Assembly (NCBI RefSeq): GCF_022429565.1
Contig: NZ_CP092487.1
Coordinates: forward strand, 3,118,001-3,182,000
Reading direction: 5' to 3'
Length of the DNA stretch: 64,000 nt
Source of the DNA: Lutibacter sp. A64
GTDB lineage: Bacteria; Bacteroidota; Bacteroidia; Flavobacteriales; Flavobacteriaceae
A program made the translations under genes and the position numbers. The notes under the pieces are model-generated. The model was given only the letters and a program-made list of their open reading frames with translations. It ran no database searches and was not told the DNA's origin. This document shows, piece by piece, positions 54,747 to 64,000 of the stretch; positions within the stretch are counted from its first letter, which is position 1; each line of letters starts with the position of its first letter.

Positions 54747-56117
54747 ATGAAAAAACAGAATATATCAAAATTAATTATTGTTTTAATTGCGAGTGTACTA
54801 TTGCAATCGTGTTTTGTAGCGAAAGATTATACAACTCCAGAAGTTGAAACAGCTGATTTATATAGAACAGATCAAGCATTAGATAGCACAACACTTGCTT
54901 CAATTTCTTGGGGTAAATTATTTACAGATGCTTATTTAAATGAGTATATTAAAGAAGGTTTAACTAATAATTACGATGTACAGATTGCTTTAGAGAGTTT
55001 AAAAGCAGCTGAAGCATCTATGAAACAAAGTAAAACCGGAAATATACCAACCTTAACCGGAAATGCATCTTGGTTACACCAAGAATATAAAGATAGTGAT
55101 GATTACGATCAATACGAATTGTCTGGAGCCTTATCTTGGGAAGCAGATATTTGGGGTAAAATTAGAAGTAATAAAAGAGCTGCTGTGGCTTCATATTTAC
55201 AAACAGTATCTGTGCAACAAGCTATTGAAACGCAAATTGTTGCAAGTATTGCTTCAACGTATTATCAATTATTAGCTTTAGATGCACAAGTTAAAATTGC
55301 TGAAAAAACATTGATTAATCGTAATGAAAGTATAGAAACTATAAAAGCGCTTAAAGATGCAGGTAGTGTAAATGAAGTGTCTGTTAAGCAAACAGAAGCG
55401 CAAAAATATGCTACTGAAATTATACTAAAAGACTTAAAGTATAATGTAAAAATTGTTGAGAACACCTTATGTATTTTATTAGGTAGATCGCCTTCTACCA
55501 TTGAAAGAAATACGTTTGATGCCCAAGAAATAACTGCAGATATTGTAGTGGGTGTACCAGCTTTATTGTTAAGTAATAGACCAGATGTTATTGCTGCTGA
55601 ACTTAATTTTAGAAGAAGTTTTGAGTTAACAAATGTTGCTAGAAGTAATTTTTATCCTTCATTAACGGTAAATGCTTCTGGTGGTTTTAAAAATATTGAA
55701 TTAGAAGATTGGTTTAATACAAAATCGTTGTTTGCATCTGTATTAACAGGCTTAACACAACCTATTTTTAATCAAAGAAAAATTAAAACTAATTACGAAA
55801 TTGCTCAAGCAAATCAACAAAAAGCCTATTTACAATTTAAGCAAACATTGTTGTTAGCAGGTAAAGAAGTTTCTGATGTTTTAGCTGATTATAAAAATGA
55901 AACTGAAAAATTAACCATCAGAAAAAACCAGTTAGATGTGTTAACACAAGCGGCTAATTATTCTGATGAGTTATTGCAATATGGAATGGTAAACTATTTA
56001 GAGGTATTAACAGCTAAAGATAATGCGTTAAATACCGAGTTGGCTTATATTACAAATAAATATAACCAAATGGATGCTATAATTACCTTATATAGAGCTT
56101 TAGGTGGAGGTAAATAA
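54747..56117 (+). CDS. RND efflux outer-membrane factor (TolC/OprM family), lipoprotein
   Basis: The 456-aa protein has lipobox VLLQSC (about Cys22) and is of NodT/OprM type. It has two OEP repeats of long helices and short barrel strands: SWGKLFTDAYLNEYIKEGL, LVGVPALLLSNRPDVIAAELN-like signature (VVGVPALLLSNRPDV), and YGMVNYLEVLTAKDNALNTE. It supplies the outer-membrane channel of the efflux pump. It is the last gene of the regulator-adaptor-pump-channel operon, 10 bp after the pump, and ends before a bidirectional terminator. Confidence 0.95.
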   Translation: MKKQNISKLIIVLIASVLLQSCFVAKDYTTPEVETADLYRTDQALDSTTLASISWGKLFTDAYLNEYIKEGLTNNYDVQIALESLKAAEASMKQSKTGNIPTLTGNASWLHQEYKDSDDYDQYELSGALSWEADIWGKIRSNKRAAVASYLQTVSVQQAIETQIVASIASTYYQLLALDAQVKIAEKTLINRNESIETIKALKDAGSVNEVSVKQTEAQKYATEIILKDLKYNVKIVENTLCILLGRSPSTIERNTFDAQEITADIVVGVPALLLSNRPDVIAAELNFRRSFELTNVARSNFYPSLTVNASGGFKNIELEDWFNTKSLFASVLTGLTQPIFNQRKIKTNYEIAQANQQKAYLQFKQTLLLAGKEVSDVLADYKNETEKLTIRKNQLDVLTQAANYSDELLQYGMVNYLEVLTAKDNALNTELAYITNKYNQMDAIITLYRALGGGK

Positions 56118-56158
56118 GTTAATAATAAAATTAATCTTAATTGATTAAATGTGAAGAG

Positions 56159-56193
56159 AGAGGGAATTATTTCATATAATTTCCTCTTTTTTT
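56159..56193. terminator. bidirectional terminator (RND operon / GSCFA gene)
   Basis: AGAGGGAATTAT pairs with ATAATTTCCTCT (one G-T pair) around a 5-nt loop, followed by a T-run. The mirrored A-run serves the minus strand, with the GSCFA stop immediately at 56193. Confidence 0.8.
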
Positions 56194-57164
56194 TAAAACT
56201 TAATAGCTAATCTTTTTTCTAGATTGGCTATTTTTTTATGTAATTTTTTTAGAAATAATTGATGTTGTTCAGAAGTTGGATTAAATGGTTTATGCGCTAA
56301 TCCTTTTTGAATGGTATCAATTTCTTTTTGAATAGAAGCCGTGTTATTGTCAATCCAAACTTGTTGAAATTGTTCCCAAATATAATTGATAGCAGTTTCG
56401 TTTGGGTGTAACATATCGCTATTGTAAAAACGATAATCGCGTAAATCATCCATCATAATTTCATAAGAAGGAAAATAAAATAATTTTGAAGTCTGAACAG
56501 AGTCGAAATCTTGTTTTCTTCTATCAATTATCTGATGAATTGCAGAAATTAAATGTGCTTTACTTTGCATATTTTCTACAAAACCATCTTTTAAATGCCG
56601 CACAGGACTTACCGTAAAAACGATGTTAATTTTAGAATTTATATTTTTTACTAGTGTACAAATGGCATTTAATGATGTTGTAATTTCTTCAACAGAAAGT
56701 AGTTTTTTTAAAAACTGTTTTTGAGGTATTTTATGACAATTTCCAACAAAAGTTTCGGTTTCAATATGTTTGTAAACCCAAGAAGTTCCTAGTGTAATTA
56801 TTAAATGTGAAGCTTCTTTTAACTGTTTATTAGTGCTATTTATTGCATTGTTTAAATTAGAAAGCAACTCATTTTTGTTTGAATTACTTAAGTCGGAATG
56901 CGCATCAAAGCAGTGCCAACGTTCATTTAATTGAAAAATATCTTTTTCGGTATAAGTTTTTAAATTAAGAGCATTGGTAATTAAATTTTCAATTGCTTTT
57001 GGATTGAATAAAATGCCAAACGGATTGCTGAAAGTTTTAAATTTATAATACTCTAATTTTTTATTAATATTTTCTGAAAAGCAAGAACCAATTAGCAATA
57101 TTTCTGAATTATAATCTACTTGATTATACTCAGGTTTAAGTGCTAGGTTGGTTCTAAAATTCAT
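56193..57164 (-). CDS. GSCFA domain-containing protein
   Basis: The 323-aa protein begins with the GSCFA signature: SEILLIGSCFSENINKKLEYYKF and SNPFGILFNPKAIENLI. A GDSL/SGNH-like esterase fold is likely, with ITLGTSWVYKHIETETFVGNCH and FTVSPVRHLKDG, and a C-terminal DYRFYNSDMLHPNETAINYIW. It is soluble and cytoplasmic with no signal peptide; the function is not established. It is separated from alaS by 87 bp and lies downstream of it on the same strand. Confidence 0.92.
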   Translation of the reverse strand: MNFRTNLALKPEYNQVDYNSEILLIGSCFSENINKKLEYYKFKTFSNPFGILFNPKAIENLITNALNLKTYTEKDIFQLNERWHCFDAHSDLSNSNKNELLSNLNNAINSTNKQLKEASHLIITLGTSWVYKHIETETFVGNCHKIPQKQFLKKLLSVEEITTSLNAICTLVKNINSKINIVFTVSPVRHLKDGFVENMQSKAHLISAIHQIIDRRKQDFDSVQTSKLFYFPSYEIMMDDLRDYRFYNSDMLHPNETAINYIWEQFQQVWIDNNTASIQKEIDTIQKGLAHKPFNPTSEQHQLFLKKLHKKIANLEKRLAIKF

Positions 57165-57251
57165 AACTTTATTGTATATGCAGTTTCATGCAGAATTTAT
57201 TTCAGGTTTTTTATGATACTCAAAATCAAAGTTTAGAGCGATGTTATGTGT

Positions 57252-59864
57252 TTAAACAATATATTTTTTTACTTCACTTAAAGCTTTTTCAATTCCTTCA
57301 GGGTTTCTACCACCAGCGGTTGCAAAAAATGGCTGTCCGCCACCGCCACCTTGAATTAATTTTCCTAATTCACGTACAACTTTACCAGCATTTAAGTCTC
57401 TTTCAGCGACTAAATTTTTAGAAATAAAACAAGTTAAAAATGCTTTTCCTTCTTTTTCAGTTCCAAATAACACAAATAAATTGTCAACGCTTTTTTCTAG
57501 ATCAAAGCATAAATCTTTAATACTATTTTGATCTAGATTTATTTTTTTAGTTAAAAAGTTAATACCATTTATAGCTTTAACTTCGTTAATTAATTCACCT
57601 TTTAAGTTTTTAGCTTTGTCTTTTAAAAGGCTTTCAATTTGTTTTTTAAGATTTGTATTTTCTTCTTGTAAATCTATAATTGTTTTTAAAGGATTTTTGG
57701 CGCCTTTTAAGTAATCTTTTATTTCGAAAAACGCTCTATTGTTTTCAAAATAAAAATCTTTTGTAGCATCGCTAGTAATGGCTTCAATACGTCTAACTCC
57801 AGCAGCAATAGCACTTTCTGAAGTAATTTTAAAATGCCAAATATCGCTGGTATTTTGAACGTGACATCCACCACAAAGTTCTACAGATTGTCCAAATTGA
57901 ATAGCACGTACTGTATCTCCATATTTTTCGCCAAATAGAGCCATTGCACCTTTTTCAAGAGCGGTTTCCATTGGAATATTTCTAAACTCTTGTAACGGAA
58001 TTTTATTATCTATACGCGCATTTACAAAATCTTCTACCTCACGCAATTCATCAACAGTTAATTTTGCAAAGTGAGAAAAATCGAAACGTAAATGTTTTGA
58101 ATGTACAGCAGAGCCTTTTTGTTCTACGTGAGTTCCTAAAACTTCTCTTAATGCTTGGTGTAATAAATGTGTAGCGGTATGGTTACAAGCTGTTCTAAAA
58201 CGTTGCTTTTCATCAACAGTAACATTAAAAGTTTGGGTTGGATCTTTTGGTAAGTTTTTAGTAAAGTGAATTATTAAATTGTTTTCTTTTTTGGTATTTA
58301 CAATATAAATTACATTTCCATTATCTACTTCTATATAACCTTTGTCTCCAACTTGTCCACCTCCTTCAGGGTAAAAAGGAGTTAAGTTAAATACTAACTG
58401 ATATAAATCGCCATCTTTTTTAGAAGAAACCTTACGGTAGCGGGTAATTTTAACTTTAGCTTTTAAAGTGTCATATCCAATAAATTCTACTTCATCATCT
58501 TCGTATAAAACCACCCAATCATCCGTTTCAACAGCGGCAGCAGCTCTAGATCTATTTTTTTGTTTTTCTAGTTCACTTTTAAAACCTTCTTCATTCAGGG
58601 TCATTCCTTTTTCAGAAAGAATTAAGGCTGTTAAATCTATAGGAAACCCATAAGTATCGTATAATTGAAAAGCTTTTTTACCAGAAACCTCAGTACCATT
58701 TGTATTTGCTATTATTCCATCTAACAATACCAATCCTTGATCTAAAGTTTTTAAGAATGAATTTTCTTCTTCTTTAATAACATTGGTAATTAATTGTTTT
58801 TGAGCTATTAATTCAGGGAAATAAGAACCCATTTGTTTACTTAGTGTGTTTACTAATTTGTAAATAAAAGGTTCTTTGGTATTTAAAAAGGTAAATCCGT
58901 AACGAATGGCTCTTCTTAAAATACGTCTAATTACATATCCAGCACCATTATTAGAAGGTAATTGTCCGTCTGCAATTGCAAAAGCAACAGCTCTTACGTG
59001 GTCTGAAATTACACGAATAGCAATATCTATTTCTTCATTTTTACCATAATCGTTATTAGTTATTGTTTCAACTTCTCTAATAAGTGGTGTAAATACATCT
59101 GTGTCGTAATTAGATTGTTTGTTTTGTAAAACCATACATAAACGTTCAAAACCCATTCCTGTATCTACATGTTTTGCTGGTAATTTTTCTAATGAACCAT
59201 CAGCTTTACGGTTGAACTCCATAAAAACAAGATTCCATATTTCTACAACTTGTGGATGATCTTTATTCACTAAGCTTTTACCAGAAATTTTAGCTTTTTC
59301 TTCAGCAGAGCGAATATCAACATGAATTTCAGAACAAGGACCACAAGGACCTTGTGCTCCCATTTCCCAAAAATTATCTTTTTTATTTCCGTTAATTATA
59401 CGGTCTTCACTAATATGTTGTTTCCAAATATCGTAAGCTTCTTGGTCAAAATCTAAACCATCTTCATCAGCACCTTCAAAAACAGAAACATACAAGCAAT
59501 CTTTATCAATTTTTAAAACATCAACTAAAAATTCCCAAGCCCAATCAATTGCTTCTTTTTTAAAATAATCACCAAAACTCCAGTTTCCAAGCATTTCAAA
59601 CATGGTGTGGTGGTAAGTATCTTTACCTACTTCTTCCAAATCGTTATGTTTTCCAGAAACACGTAAGCATTTTTGCGAATCGGAAACGCGTTTGTTAGTG
59701 GCGTTTTTCTGACCTAAAAAATATTCTTTAAAAGGTACCATTCCAGCATTGGTAAACATTAATGTTGGATCGTTTTTTAAAACCATTGGTGATGAAGGTA
59801 CAATAGTGTGTTTTTTTGATGCAAAAAAGTCTAAAAATTGTTGACGGATTTCTTGTGATTTCAT
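57252..59864 (-). CDS. alaS: alanine--tRNA ligase
   Basis: This class II synthetase charges tRNA-Ala. The N-terminus [19 protein letters not shown] and [17 protein letters not shown] are typical. The catalytic core has motif 2/3 segments (ALRIISDHVRA-like [21 protein letters not shown]). The editing domain carries the zinc-type HxxxH (HTATHLLH) and CGGCHV. The C-terminal DHHA1 domain ends with [22 protein letters not shown]. The length of 870 aa is normal. A 297-bp AT-rich gap with no visible ORF precedes it. Confidence 0.97.
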   Translation of the reverse strand: MKSQEIRQQFLDFFASKKHTIVPSSPMVLKNDPTLMFTNAGMVPFKEYFLGQKNATNKRVSDSQKCLRVSGKHNDLEEVGKDTYHHTMFEMLGNWSFGDYFKKEAIDWAWEFLVDVLKIDKDCLYVSVFEGADEDGLDFDQEAYDIWKQHISEDRIINGNKKDNFWEMGAQGPCGPCSEIHVDIRSAEEKAKISGKSLVNKDHPQVVEIWNLVFMEFNRKADGSLEKLPAKHVDTGMGFERLCMVLQNKQSNYDTDVFTPLIREVETITNNDYGKNEEIDIAIRVISDHVRAVAFAIADGQLPSNNGAGYVIRRILRRAIRYGFTFLNTKEPFIYKLVNTLSKQMGSYFPELIAQKQLITNVIKEEENSFLKTLDQGLVLLDGIIANTNGTEVSGKKAFQLYDTYGFPIDLTALILSEKGMTLNEEGFKSELEKQKNRSRAAAAVETDDWVVLYEDDEVEFIGYDTLKAKVKITRYRKVSSKKDGDLYQLVFNLTPFYPEGGGQVGDKGYIEVDNGNVIYIVNTKKENNLIIHFTKNLPKDPTQTFNVTVDEKQRFRTACNHTATHLLHQALREVLGTHVEQKGSAVHSKHLRFDFSHFAKLTVDELREVEDFVNARIDNKIPLQEFRNIPMETALEKGAMALFGEKYGDTVRAIQFGQSVELCGGCHVQNTSDIWHFKITSESAIAAGVRRIEAITSDATKDFYFENNRAFFEIKDYLKGAKNPLKTIIDLQEENTNLKKQIESLLKDKAKNLKGELINEVKAINGINFLTKKINLDQNSIKDLCFDLEKSVDNLFVLFGTEKEGKAFLTCFISKNLVAERDLNAGKVVRELGKLIQGGGGGQPFFATAGGRNPEGIEKALSEVKKYIV

Positions 59865-60161
59865 GAATCTATATTTAATTTTTTTAAGGTCACACGCTGT
59901 TTGCTTTTATTTATCTCTGTTACAAGATAGGCGTTTTACATGCACGTTATTTTTATTTTTTTATTTTTATGAAGGTCTTAAATAAAAGAAATTACCAGAA
60001 TTACTTGTGTTTATTTTAGACTTTTTCAATGTTAATTATATGCTAAATTAAAAGTGTTTTAACCAATTTGTAAAACATTTTGTAATTTTGTTAAATCTGC
60101 ACTACAATAATACTCAATAATATGACGTTTTGTTTTGCAAAAATAAGATAAATTATAAACA

Positions 60162-61133
60162 ATGGCGAAGGTAAAATATTATTACGATTCTGATACATTA
60201 TCTTACCAAAAGATAAAACCTAAAAAAGGGCAAAAAATAAAGGGTTTATTGCTTACATTGCTTGGTGGTTTTGTGTTTATGATACTTGGTTTTGTTGTAT
60301 TTACTCCAATTTTTGAATCTCCTAAAGAAAAAGAATTGAAGCGCGAACTAGAATTTGTTAAGCTTAATGAGGAATTACACGCAAAAAAAATTGCTCAATT
60401 AGATAAAATTTTAAAAGAAATTCAAGATAGAGATAACAATATTTATAGATTGTATTTTGAAGTAAATCCAATACCTGAAGAGCAAAGAACTGCTGGTTTT
60501 GGAGGTGTAAATAGGTATAAAGCATTAGAAGGTTTTGATAATTCTGAAATGATAATTGATGTTACTAAAAACATGGATATTTTATCTAAACAATTATATG
60601 TACAGTCAAAATCACTTGATGAAATTGTGAAACTAGCAGAAAATAAAGAAAAATTATTAGCTGCAATTCCTGCAATTCAACCTGTAAAAAAAGAAGATTT
60701 AACACGTATGGCTTCTGGTTATGGTTGGAGAACAGATCCGTTTACAAAAGCGCGTAAAAGACATTGGGGAATGGATTTTACCGCGCCAAGAGGTACTCCG
60801 GTTTACGCATCTGGAGATGGTGTTGTTACTAGAGCCGACCAAAACTCATCAGGATATGGAAAACATATTAGAATTGACCATGGTTTTGGCTATCTTTCTT
60901 TATACGCACACCTAAGTAAATACAATGTTAGAAAAGGTCAAAAAGTTAAACGTGGCGATTTAATTGGTTTTGTTGGTAATACTGGGCGTTCACAAGCTCC
61001 ACATTTACATTATGAAATTCATAAAAATGGGAAAAAGATAAATCCTATTAATTTTTATTATGGTGATTTATCTCCTGAAGAATTTGAAGCCATGCAAAAA
61101 GAAGCCCAAAAAGAAGGACAATCTCTCGATTAA
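60162..61133 (+). CDS. M23 family metallopeptidase with N-terminal membrane anchor
   Basis: The 323-aa protein has a basic N-terminus, one transmembrane segment (about residues 30-48, GLLLTLLGGFVFMILGFVVF), a coiled-coil linker and a C-terminal LytM domain. The zinc ligands are KRHWGMDFTAPRGTPVYASG (His, Asp) and PHLHYEIHKNG (HxH). It is a likely periplasmic peptidoglycan endopeptidase, similar in plan to the one at 12434. Its stop overlaps the MerR start by 1 bp (TAATG), so the two are co-translated. A TAATTTTG box at 60083-60090 may belong to its promoter. Confidence 0.93.
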   Translation: MAKVKYYYDSDTLSYQKIKPKKGQKIKGLLLTLLGGFVFMILGFVVFTPIFESPKEKELKRELEFVKLNEELHAKKIAQLDKILKEIQDRDNNIYRLYFEVNPIPEEQRTAGFGGVNRYKALEGFDNSEMIIDVTKNMDILSKQLYVQSKSLDEIVKLAENKEKLLAAIPAIQPVKKEDLTRMASGYGWRTDPFTKARKRHWGMDFTAPRGTPVYASGDGVVTRADQNSSGYGKHIRIDHGFGYLSLYAHLSKYNVRKGQKVKRGDLIGFVGNTGRSQAPHLHYEIHKNGKKINPINFYYGDLSPEEFEAMQKEAQKEGQSLD

Positions 61134-61465
61134 TGCATATAGATTTACCAGAAAAGCGCTATTATAAAATTGGTGAAGTTGCTAAAGCTTTTGGCTTAAA
61201 TACTTCGCATATACGTTTTTGGGAAAAAGAATTTGATATTTTAAAGCCTAAAAAAAACAATAAAGGCAATCGGTTATTTACACCTGAAGATCTAAAAAAC
61301 CTGCAATTAATTTATCATTTAGTTAAAGAAAAAGGGTTTACTTTAGAAGGTGCTAAAATTAAAATGAAACAACAACCAAAAATTGTAAAAGGAAATCATG
61401 ATATTATTTTAAGATTAGAATCTATAAAAGCAGAATTGATTAATATTAAAAAAGAAATTTCTTAA
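61133..61465 (+). CDS. MerR-family transcriptional regulator (short)
   Basis: The 110-aa protein is essentially only the MerR wHTH: KRYYKIGEVAKAFGLNTSHIRFWEKEFDIL, then NRLFTPEDLKNLQLIYHLVKEKGFTLEGA. There is no C-terminal effector domain beyond a short helix, as in many Bacteroidetes MerR proteins encoded beside an M23 gene. It overlaps the M23 stop by 1 bp. It may regulate envelope genes; the target is unknown. Confidence 0.92.
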   Translation: MHIDLPEKRYYKIGEVAKAFGLNTSHIRFWEKEFDILKPKKNNKGNRLFTPEDLKNLQLIYHLVKEKGFTLEGAKIKMKQQPKIVKGNHDIILRLESIKAELINIKKEIS

Positions 61466-61481
61466 ATTTTTTATTAATTTA

Positions 61482-61494
61482 GTAACATTGTTAC
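61482..61494. promoter_or_regulatory. palindrome GTAAC-ATT-GTTAC upstream of lemA
   Basis: A perfect 5-bp inverted repeat with flanks TTTA/AAAT extends the symmetry loosely. It lies in the 72-bp gap after the MerR gene and 44 bp before the lemA ATG, so it may be an operator. MerR operators are usually longer with a 19-20 bp spacer, so the link to that protein is not established. Confidence 0.35.
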
Positions 61495-61537
61495 AAATAA
61501 AACAACTAATTAAGTATAAATTAAAAAACATCAAAAC

Positions 61538-62146
61538 ATGAAAAAGTGGTTAATACCGTTAATTATAATAGCATTACTAGTTTTTGGAGGCTATTCTTGG
61601 GTTAAAGGATTTTACAATACTGGAATTCAATTAAATGAGAATGTTTCAGAAAGTTGGGGAAATGTAGAAACAGCTTACCAACGTAGAGGAGATTTAATTG
61701 GAAATTTAGTGAAAACAGTTCAAGGTGCTGCTGATTTTGAAAAAGAAACCTTAACACAGGTTATTGAAGCAAGAGCAAGCGCTACTTCTGTAAAAATTGA
61801 CCCATCTAATATTACACCAGAACAATTGGCACAATTTAATCAAGTACAAGGAGGTTTAAGCGGTGCGTTAAAAAGTTTATTGGTTACAGTAGAGCGTTAT
61901 CCAGATTTAAAAGCAAATCAAAACTTTTTAAAATTACAAGATGAATTGGCAAGTACAGAAAATCAAATTTTAACGGCACGTACGCGTTTTAATGAAGCAA
62001 TTAAGCCATTTAATAATCATGTTAAAACATTTCCAAATAATATTTTAGCTGGCTTTTTTGACTTTGAAGGAAAACCTTATTTTGAAGCAGAAGCTGGTTT
62101 AGAAAAAGCGCCAGATGTTGAATTTGATTTCGGAAAAAAAGAATAA
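61538..62146 (+). CDS. LemA family protein
   Basis: The 202-aa protein has an N-terminal transmembrane segment (MKKWLIPLIIIALLVFGGYSW) and the LemA helical bundle: NENVSESWGNVETAYQRRGDL, GNLVKTVQGAADFEKETLTQV, and ARTRFNEAIKPFNNHVKTFPN. LemA proteins are membrane-anchored with an external domain and are commonly linked to TPM-domain proteins. The stop overlaps the start of the TPM gene by 1 bp. Function unknown beyond an envelope role. Confidence 0.93.
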   Translation: MKKWLIPLIIIALLVFGGYSWVKGFYNTGIQLNENVSESWGNVETAYQRRGDLIGNLVKTVQGAADFEKETLTQVIEARASATSVKIDPSNITPEQLAQFNQVQGGLSGALKSLLVTVERYPDLKANQNFLKLQDELASTENQILTARTRFNEAIKPFNNHVKTFPNNILAGFFDFEGKPYFEAEAGLEKAPDVEFDFGKKE

Positions 62147-62583
62147 TGTCTAAAGTTGAAGATTTTTTATCGGCAAAACAAGAGAAAGTTTTAGTTGAAA
62201 CTATACAAGTTTCTGAAAAAAATACTTCAGGTGAAATACGTGTACATATAGAAAAATCTACAGAAAAATCTCCAATGGATAGAGCATTGGAGGTTTTTTA
62301 TTTTTTAGAAATGGATAAAACAGAACTAAGAAATGGAATTCTAATATACGTAGCCGTTGAAAGTAAAAAAATCGCAATTCTTGGAGATGAAGGTATTAAT
62401 AATTTAGTTCCTAAAGATTTTTGGGATCAAGAATTAGCTTTAATGCTTACACATTTTAAAAAAGGTGATTTTACTAAAGGGTTGCAATTAGCAATTATAG
62501 AAATTGGAGAAAAATTAAAGCAATTTTTTCCTTATCAGAAAAATGATATTAACGAATTATCTGACGAAATTTCTAAAGGATAA
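62146..62583 (+). CDS. TPM domain-containing protein (cytoplasmic form)
   Basis: The 145-aa protein is a TPM_phosphatase domain without a signal peptide: DFLSAKQEKVLVETIQVSE, TSGEIRVHIEKST, RNGILIYVAVESKKIAILGD and the C-terminal HFKKGDFTKGLQLAIIEIGEKL. It starts 1 bp before the lemA stop ends and stops immediately before the next TPM gene, forming a lemA-TPM-TPM operon. Confidence 0.9.
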   Translation: MSKVEDFLSAKQEKVLVETIQVSEKNTSGEIRVHIEKSTEKSPMDRALEVFYFLEMDKTELRNGILIYVAVESKKIAILGDEGINNLVPKDFWDQELALMLTHFKKGDFTKGLQLAIIEIGEKLKQFFPYQKNDINELSDEISKG

Positions 62584-62601
62584 ATGATTTTTACACACAA
62601 C

Positions 62602-63408
62602 ATGTTAAAAAAATACACAGCATTTTTTATTGCAATTTTGTTTTTTCAGGTTGCATTTGGGCAATTTACAATTCCTAAAAAACCAACCTTACAAACAAGT
62701 GTTTACGATTATGCCAATCTACTTTCTGCTTCACAAAAAAGCAGTTTAGAAAAAAAACTTATAAGTTATTCCGATTCAACTTCAACGCAAATTGTAATTG
62801 CAACTATTGAAACCCTTGAGGGGGAAGATATTGGTGTTTTAACTCCAAAATGGGCTCATCAATGGGGAATAGGACAAGCTAAAGAAGATAATGGAGTTTT
62901 TATTCTGTTAGCAAATAAAGAACGTAAAATATGGATTTCTCCAGGCTATGGTGTAGAGCATAAATTAACCGCTGGTTTAACAGGTACTTTAGTTAGAAAT
63001 GTAATACTCCCAGAGTTTAGAAAAGGTGATTATTATGACGGTTTAGACAAAGGGACCTATGCCATTTTTGAAATATTAAACGGGACTTATAAAAATAATG
63101 CACCTGCCGAAAGTGGTGAAGGTGGGTTTCCTTCAATTGTTATTATCATCATTATTTTTGTTTTCTTATTAATTATTTTTTCTAAGAAAAATAAAGGAGG
63201 TGGCGGTAATGGAAGAGGTGGATTTAAAGATAATTCTACAGCTGCAGATATTTTAAATGCAATTATACTAAGTCGTGCTGGAAGAGGTGGTTTTGGCGGC
63301 GGAAGCTTTGGCGGAGGATCATCGAGCGGTGGTTTTGGCGGTGGAGGCTTCGGTGGCGGTTTTGGCGGTGGCGGTTTCTCTGGTGGTGGAGCTGGTGGAG
63401 GCTGGTAA
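62602..63408 (+). CDS. TPM domain-containing secreted protein with Gly-rich C-terminal tail (YgcG-like)
   Basis: The protein starts at MLKKYTAFFIAILFFQVAFG, a signal peptide (ATG 62602); an ATG at 62584, directly after the preceding stop, would add six residues. The TPM domain (about residues 35-170) shows VYDYANLLSASQKSSLEKKL, TQIVIATIETLEGEDIG, and GVFILLANKERKIWISPGYG. A transmembrane segment follows (IVIIIIIFVFLLIIF). The tail (from about residue 195) is a low-complexity run of Gly-Gly-Phe/Ser repeats ending in GAGGGW, coded by a near-repetitive DNA stretch. Confidence 0.9.
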   Translation: MLKKYTAFFIAILFFQVAFGQFTIPKKPTLQTSVYDYANLLSASQKSSLEKKLISYSDSTSTQIVIATIETLEGEDIGVLTPKWAHQWGIGQAKEDNGVFILLANKERKIWISPGYGVEHKLTAGLTGTLVRNVILPEFRKGDYYDGLDKGTYAIFEILNGTYKNNAPAESGEGGFPSIVIIIIIFVFLLIIFSKKNKGGGGNGRGGFKDNSTAADILNAIILSRAGRGGFGGGSFGGGSSSGGFGGGGFGGGFGGGGFSGGGAGGGW

Positions 63409-63504
63409 AAACTAAAATGTGTAAATATTGTTTTACTCGATACTATTTTTAATAATTTAGAGCTTTAATATTTCAAAACATGGAGTTATTTTAATCTGGA
63501 ATAA

Positions 63505-64000
63505 TTAACGCATCATCATAAAACTACCTCCACGTTGTCTTTGAGGTTTACTTGTATTGTTAAAATTCCATTTTAAACTTAACATAAAATAGCGTTTAAG
63601 AATAGAGCTTTCCGAATCTTGAATATAGTTTTCTGTTGCAGTTCTTCTTGCATTAGTATTCTGATTTAGTATATCATAAACTTTTAAAGTAGAAACAAAT
63701 TTATCACCTGCAAATTTATAAGCCAATGTAGCATTCCAATTCCAAGAGCTTTTTTTAAATCCCTCTGCTATATTTGGGTTGTAGTTATAATTTATATTAT
63801 TTTGCCATTCAAAGTTTTTTGGAATGGAAGTTCTTGTTCTTACAGAAAATGAATGTCGAGTATATGTTCTATCTTTAAAAAGAGCAATATCATATTTGCT
63901 TTCACTTAATGAAATTGAATAATTTGGACTAATTTCCATTATATTATGCCAATTAAAAATTAAACCTAGGGAAGGAGAAAGAGAGTTATTGTTTGAAATA
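63505..64000 (-). CDS. outer-membrane beta-barrel protein (partial, 5' end outside window)
   Basis: The frame is open to the right edge: the ATG at 63937 is internal, because upstream codons continue as coding sequence (GLIFNWHNI). The visible C-terminal part alternates hydrophobic strands: SVRTRTSIPKNFEWQNNINY, WNATLAYKFAGDKFVSTLKVY, and YFMLSLKWNF. This resembles the TonB-receptor-like outer_membrane_beta-barrel family common in Flavobacteriaceae. It ends with a basic QRQRGGSFMMMR tail, which is typical of that subfamily. Function unknown from this fragment. Confidence 0.8.
   Translation of the reverse strand, partial: ISNNNSLSPSLGLIFNWHNIMEISPNYSISLSESKYDIALFKDRTYTRHSFSVRTRTSIPKNFEWQNNINYNYNPNIAEGFKKSSWNWNATLAYKFAGDKFVSTLKVYDILNQNTNARRTATENYIQDSESSILKRYFMLSLKWNFNNTSKPQRQRGGSFMMMR

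Noticed and set aside
59865..60161. Possible tRNA, T-box or riboswitch upstream of alaS
   Set aside because: I found no cloverleaf, no conserved T-box bulge (TGGNACC-type) and no other known leader. The stretch is AT-rich with only a possible -7 box (60083-60090).
1..64000. CRISPR array, prophage or insertion sequence
   Set aside because: No regularly spaced direct repeats, no transposase or integrase, and no phage structural genes are visible; only small intergenic hairpin repeats are present.

Overview
The window looks like a chromosomal stretch of a low-GC marine-type Flavobacteriaceae (Bacteroidota). The evidence is the gene families (TonB receptor with DUF5689 lipoprotein, GSCFA, DUF4254, GH3-family, GbsR/MarR-controlled RND pump, SemiSWEET, TPR-fused histidine kinase), the many MKK...AQ signal peptides, the lack of Shine-Dalgarno sequences, and TAnnTTTG-type -7 promoter boxes. 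The genus cannot be fixed from the sequence. I see no rRNA, tRNA, CRISPR, prophage or transposase gene. Both ends cut a gene: a DUF5689 lipoprotein on the left and an outer-membrane beta-barrel protein on the right.

Layout. 1-7.0 kb: a TonB receptor/DUF5689 lipoprotein pair, then a divergent secreted endonuclease/exonuclease/phosphatase protein and a secreted S9 peptidase. 7.0-7.3 kb: a non-coding cluster of long inverted repeats. 7.3-17.1 kb: housekeeping genes (recJ, a GT9 glycosyltransferase, yicC-gmk-nadD, an M23 peptidase with a GH3-family enzyme, mscL, alr, tdk). 17.3-20.7 kb: a conserved hypothetical gene, then a possible restriction-modification pair (PD-(D/E)XK-like protein plus D12-class adenine methyltransferase) overlapping a DUF4254 gene. 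20.7-37.5 kb: an outer-membrane protein, ArsC-like, DinB, Na+/H+ antiporter, Ig-like lipoprotein, ComF, glyS, a second S9 peptidase, enoyl-CoA hydratase, an NtrY-like kinase, SemiSWEET and leuS. 37.6-41 kb: patatin, DUF2911, EamA transporter and panE.

41.1-45.0 kb is the most unusual region: a four-gene iron locus. It encodes a soluble DtxR-family regulator, a second DtxR-like protein with an N-terminal membrane anchor fused to a C-terminal FeoA domain, and FeoB split into a GTPase protein and a membrane permease protein. A DtxR-box-like palindrome lies upstream of the promoter.

45.0-49.9 kb holds a NarL-type two-component system next to a secreted PQQ-propeller protein; a near-identical 25-bp motif lies upstream of both the response regulator and the propeller gene. 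50-56.1 kb is a GbsR-RND efflux operon with a palindrome overlapping its promoter. 56.2-64 kb holds GSCFA, alaS, and an M23-MerR-LemA-TPM-TPM run. Convergent genes are mostly separated by bidirectional hairpin terminators, several sharing a GCTGTTT-type stem.
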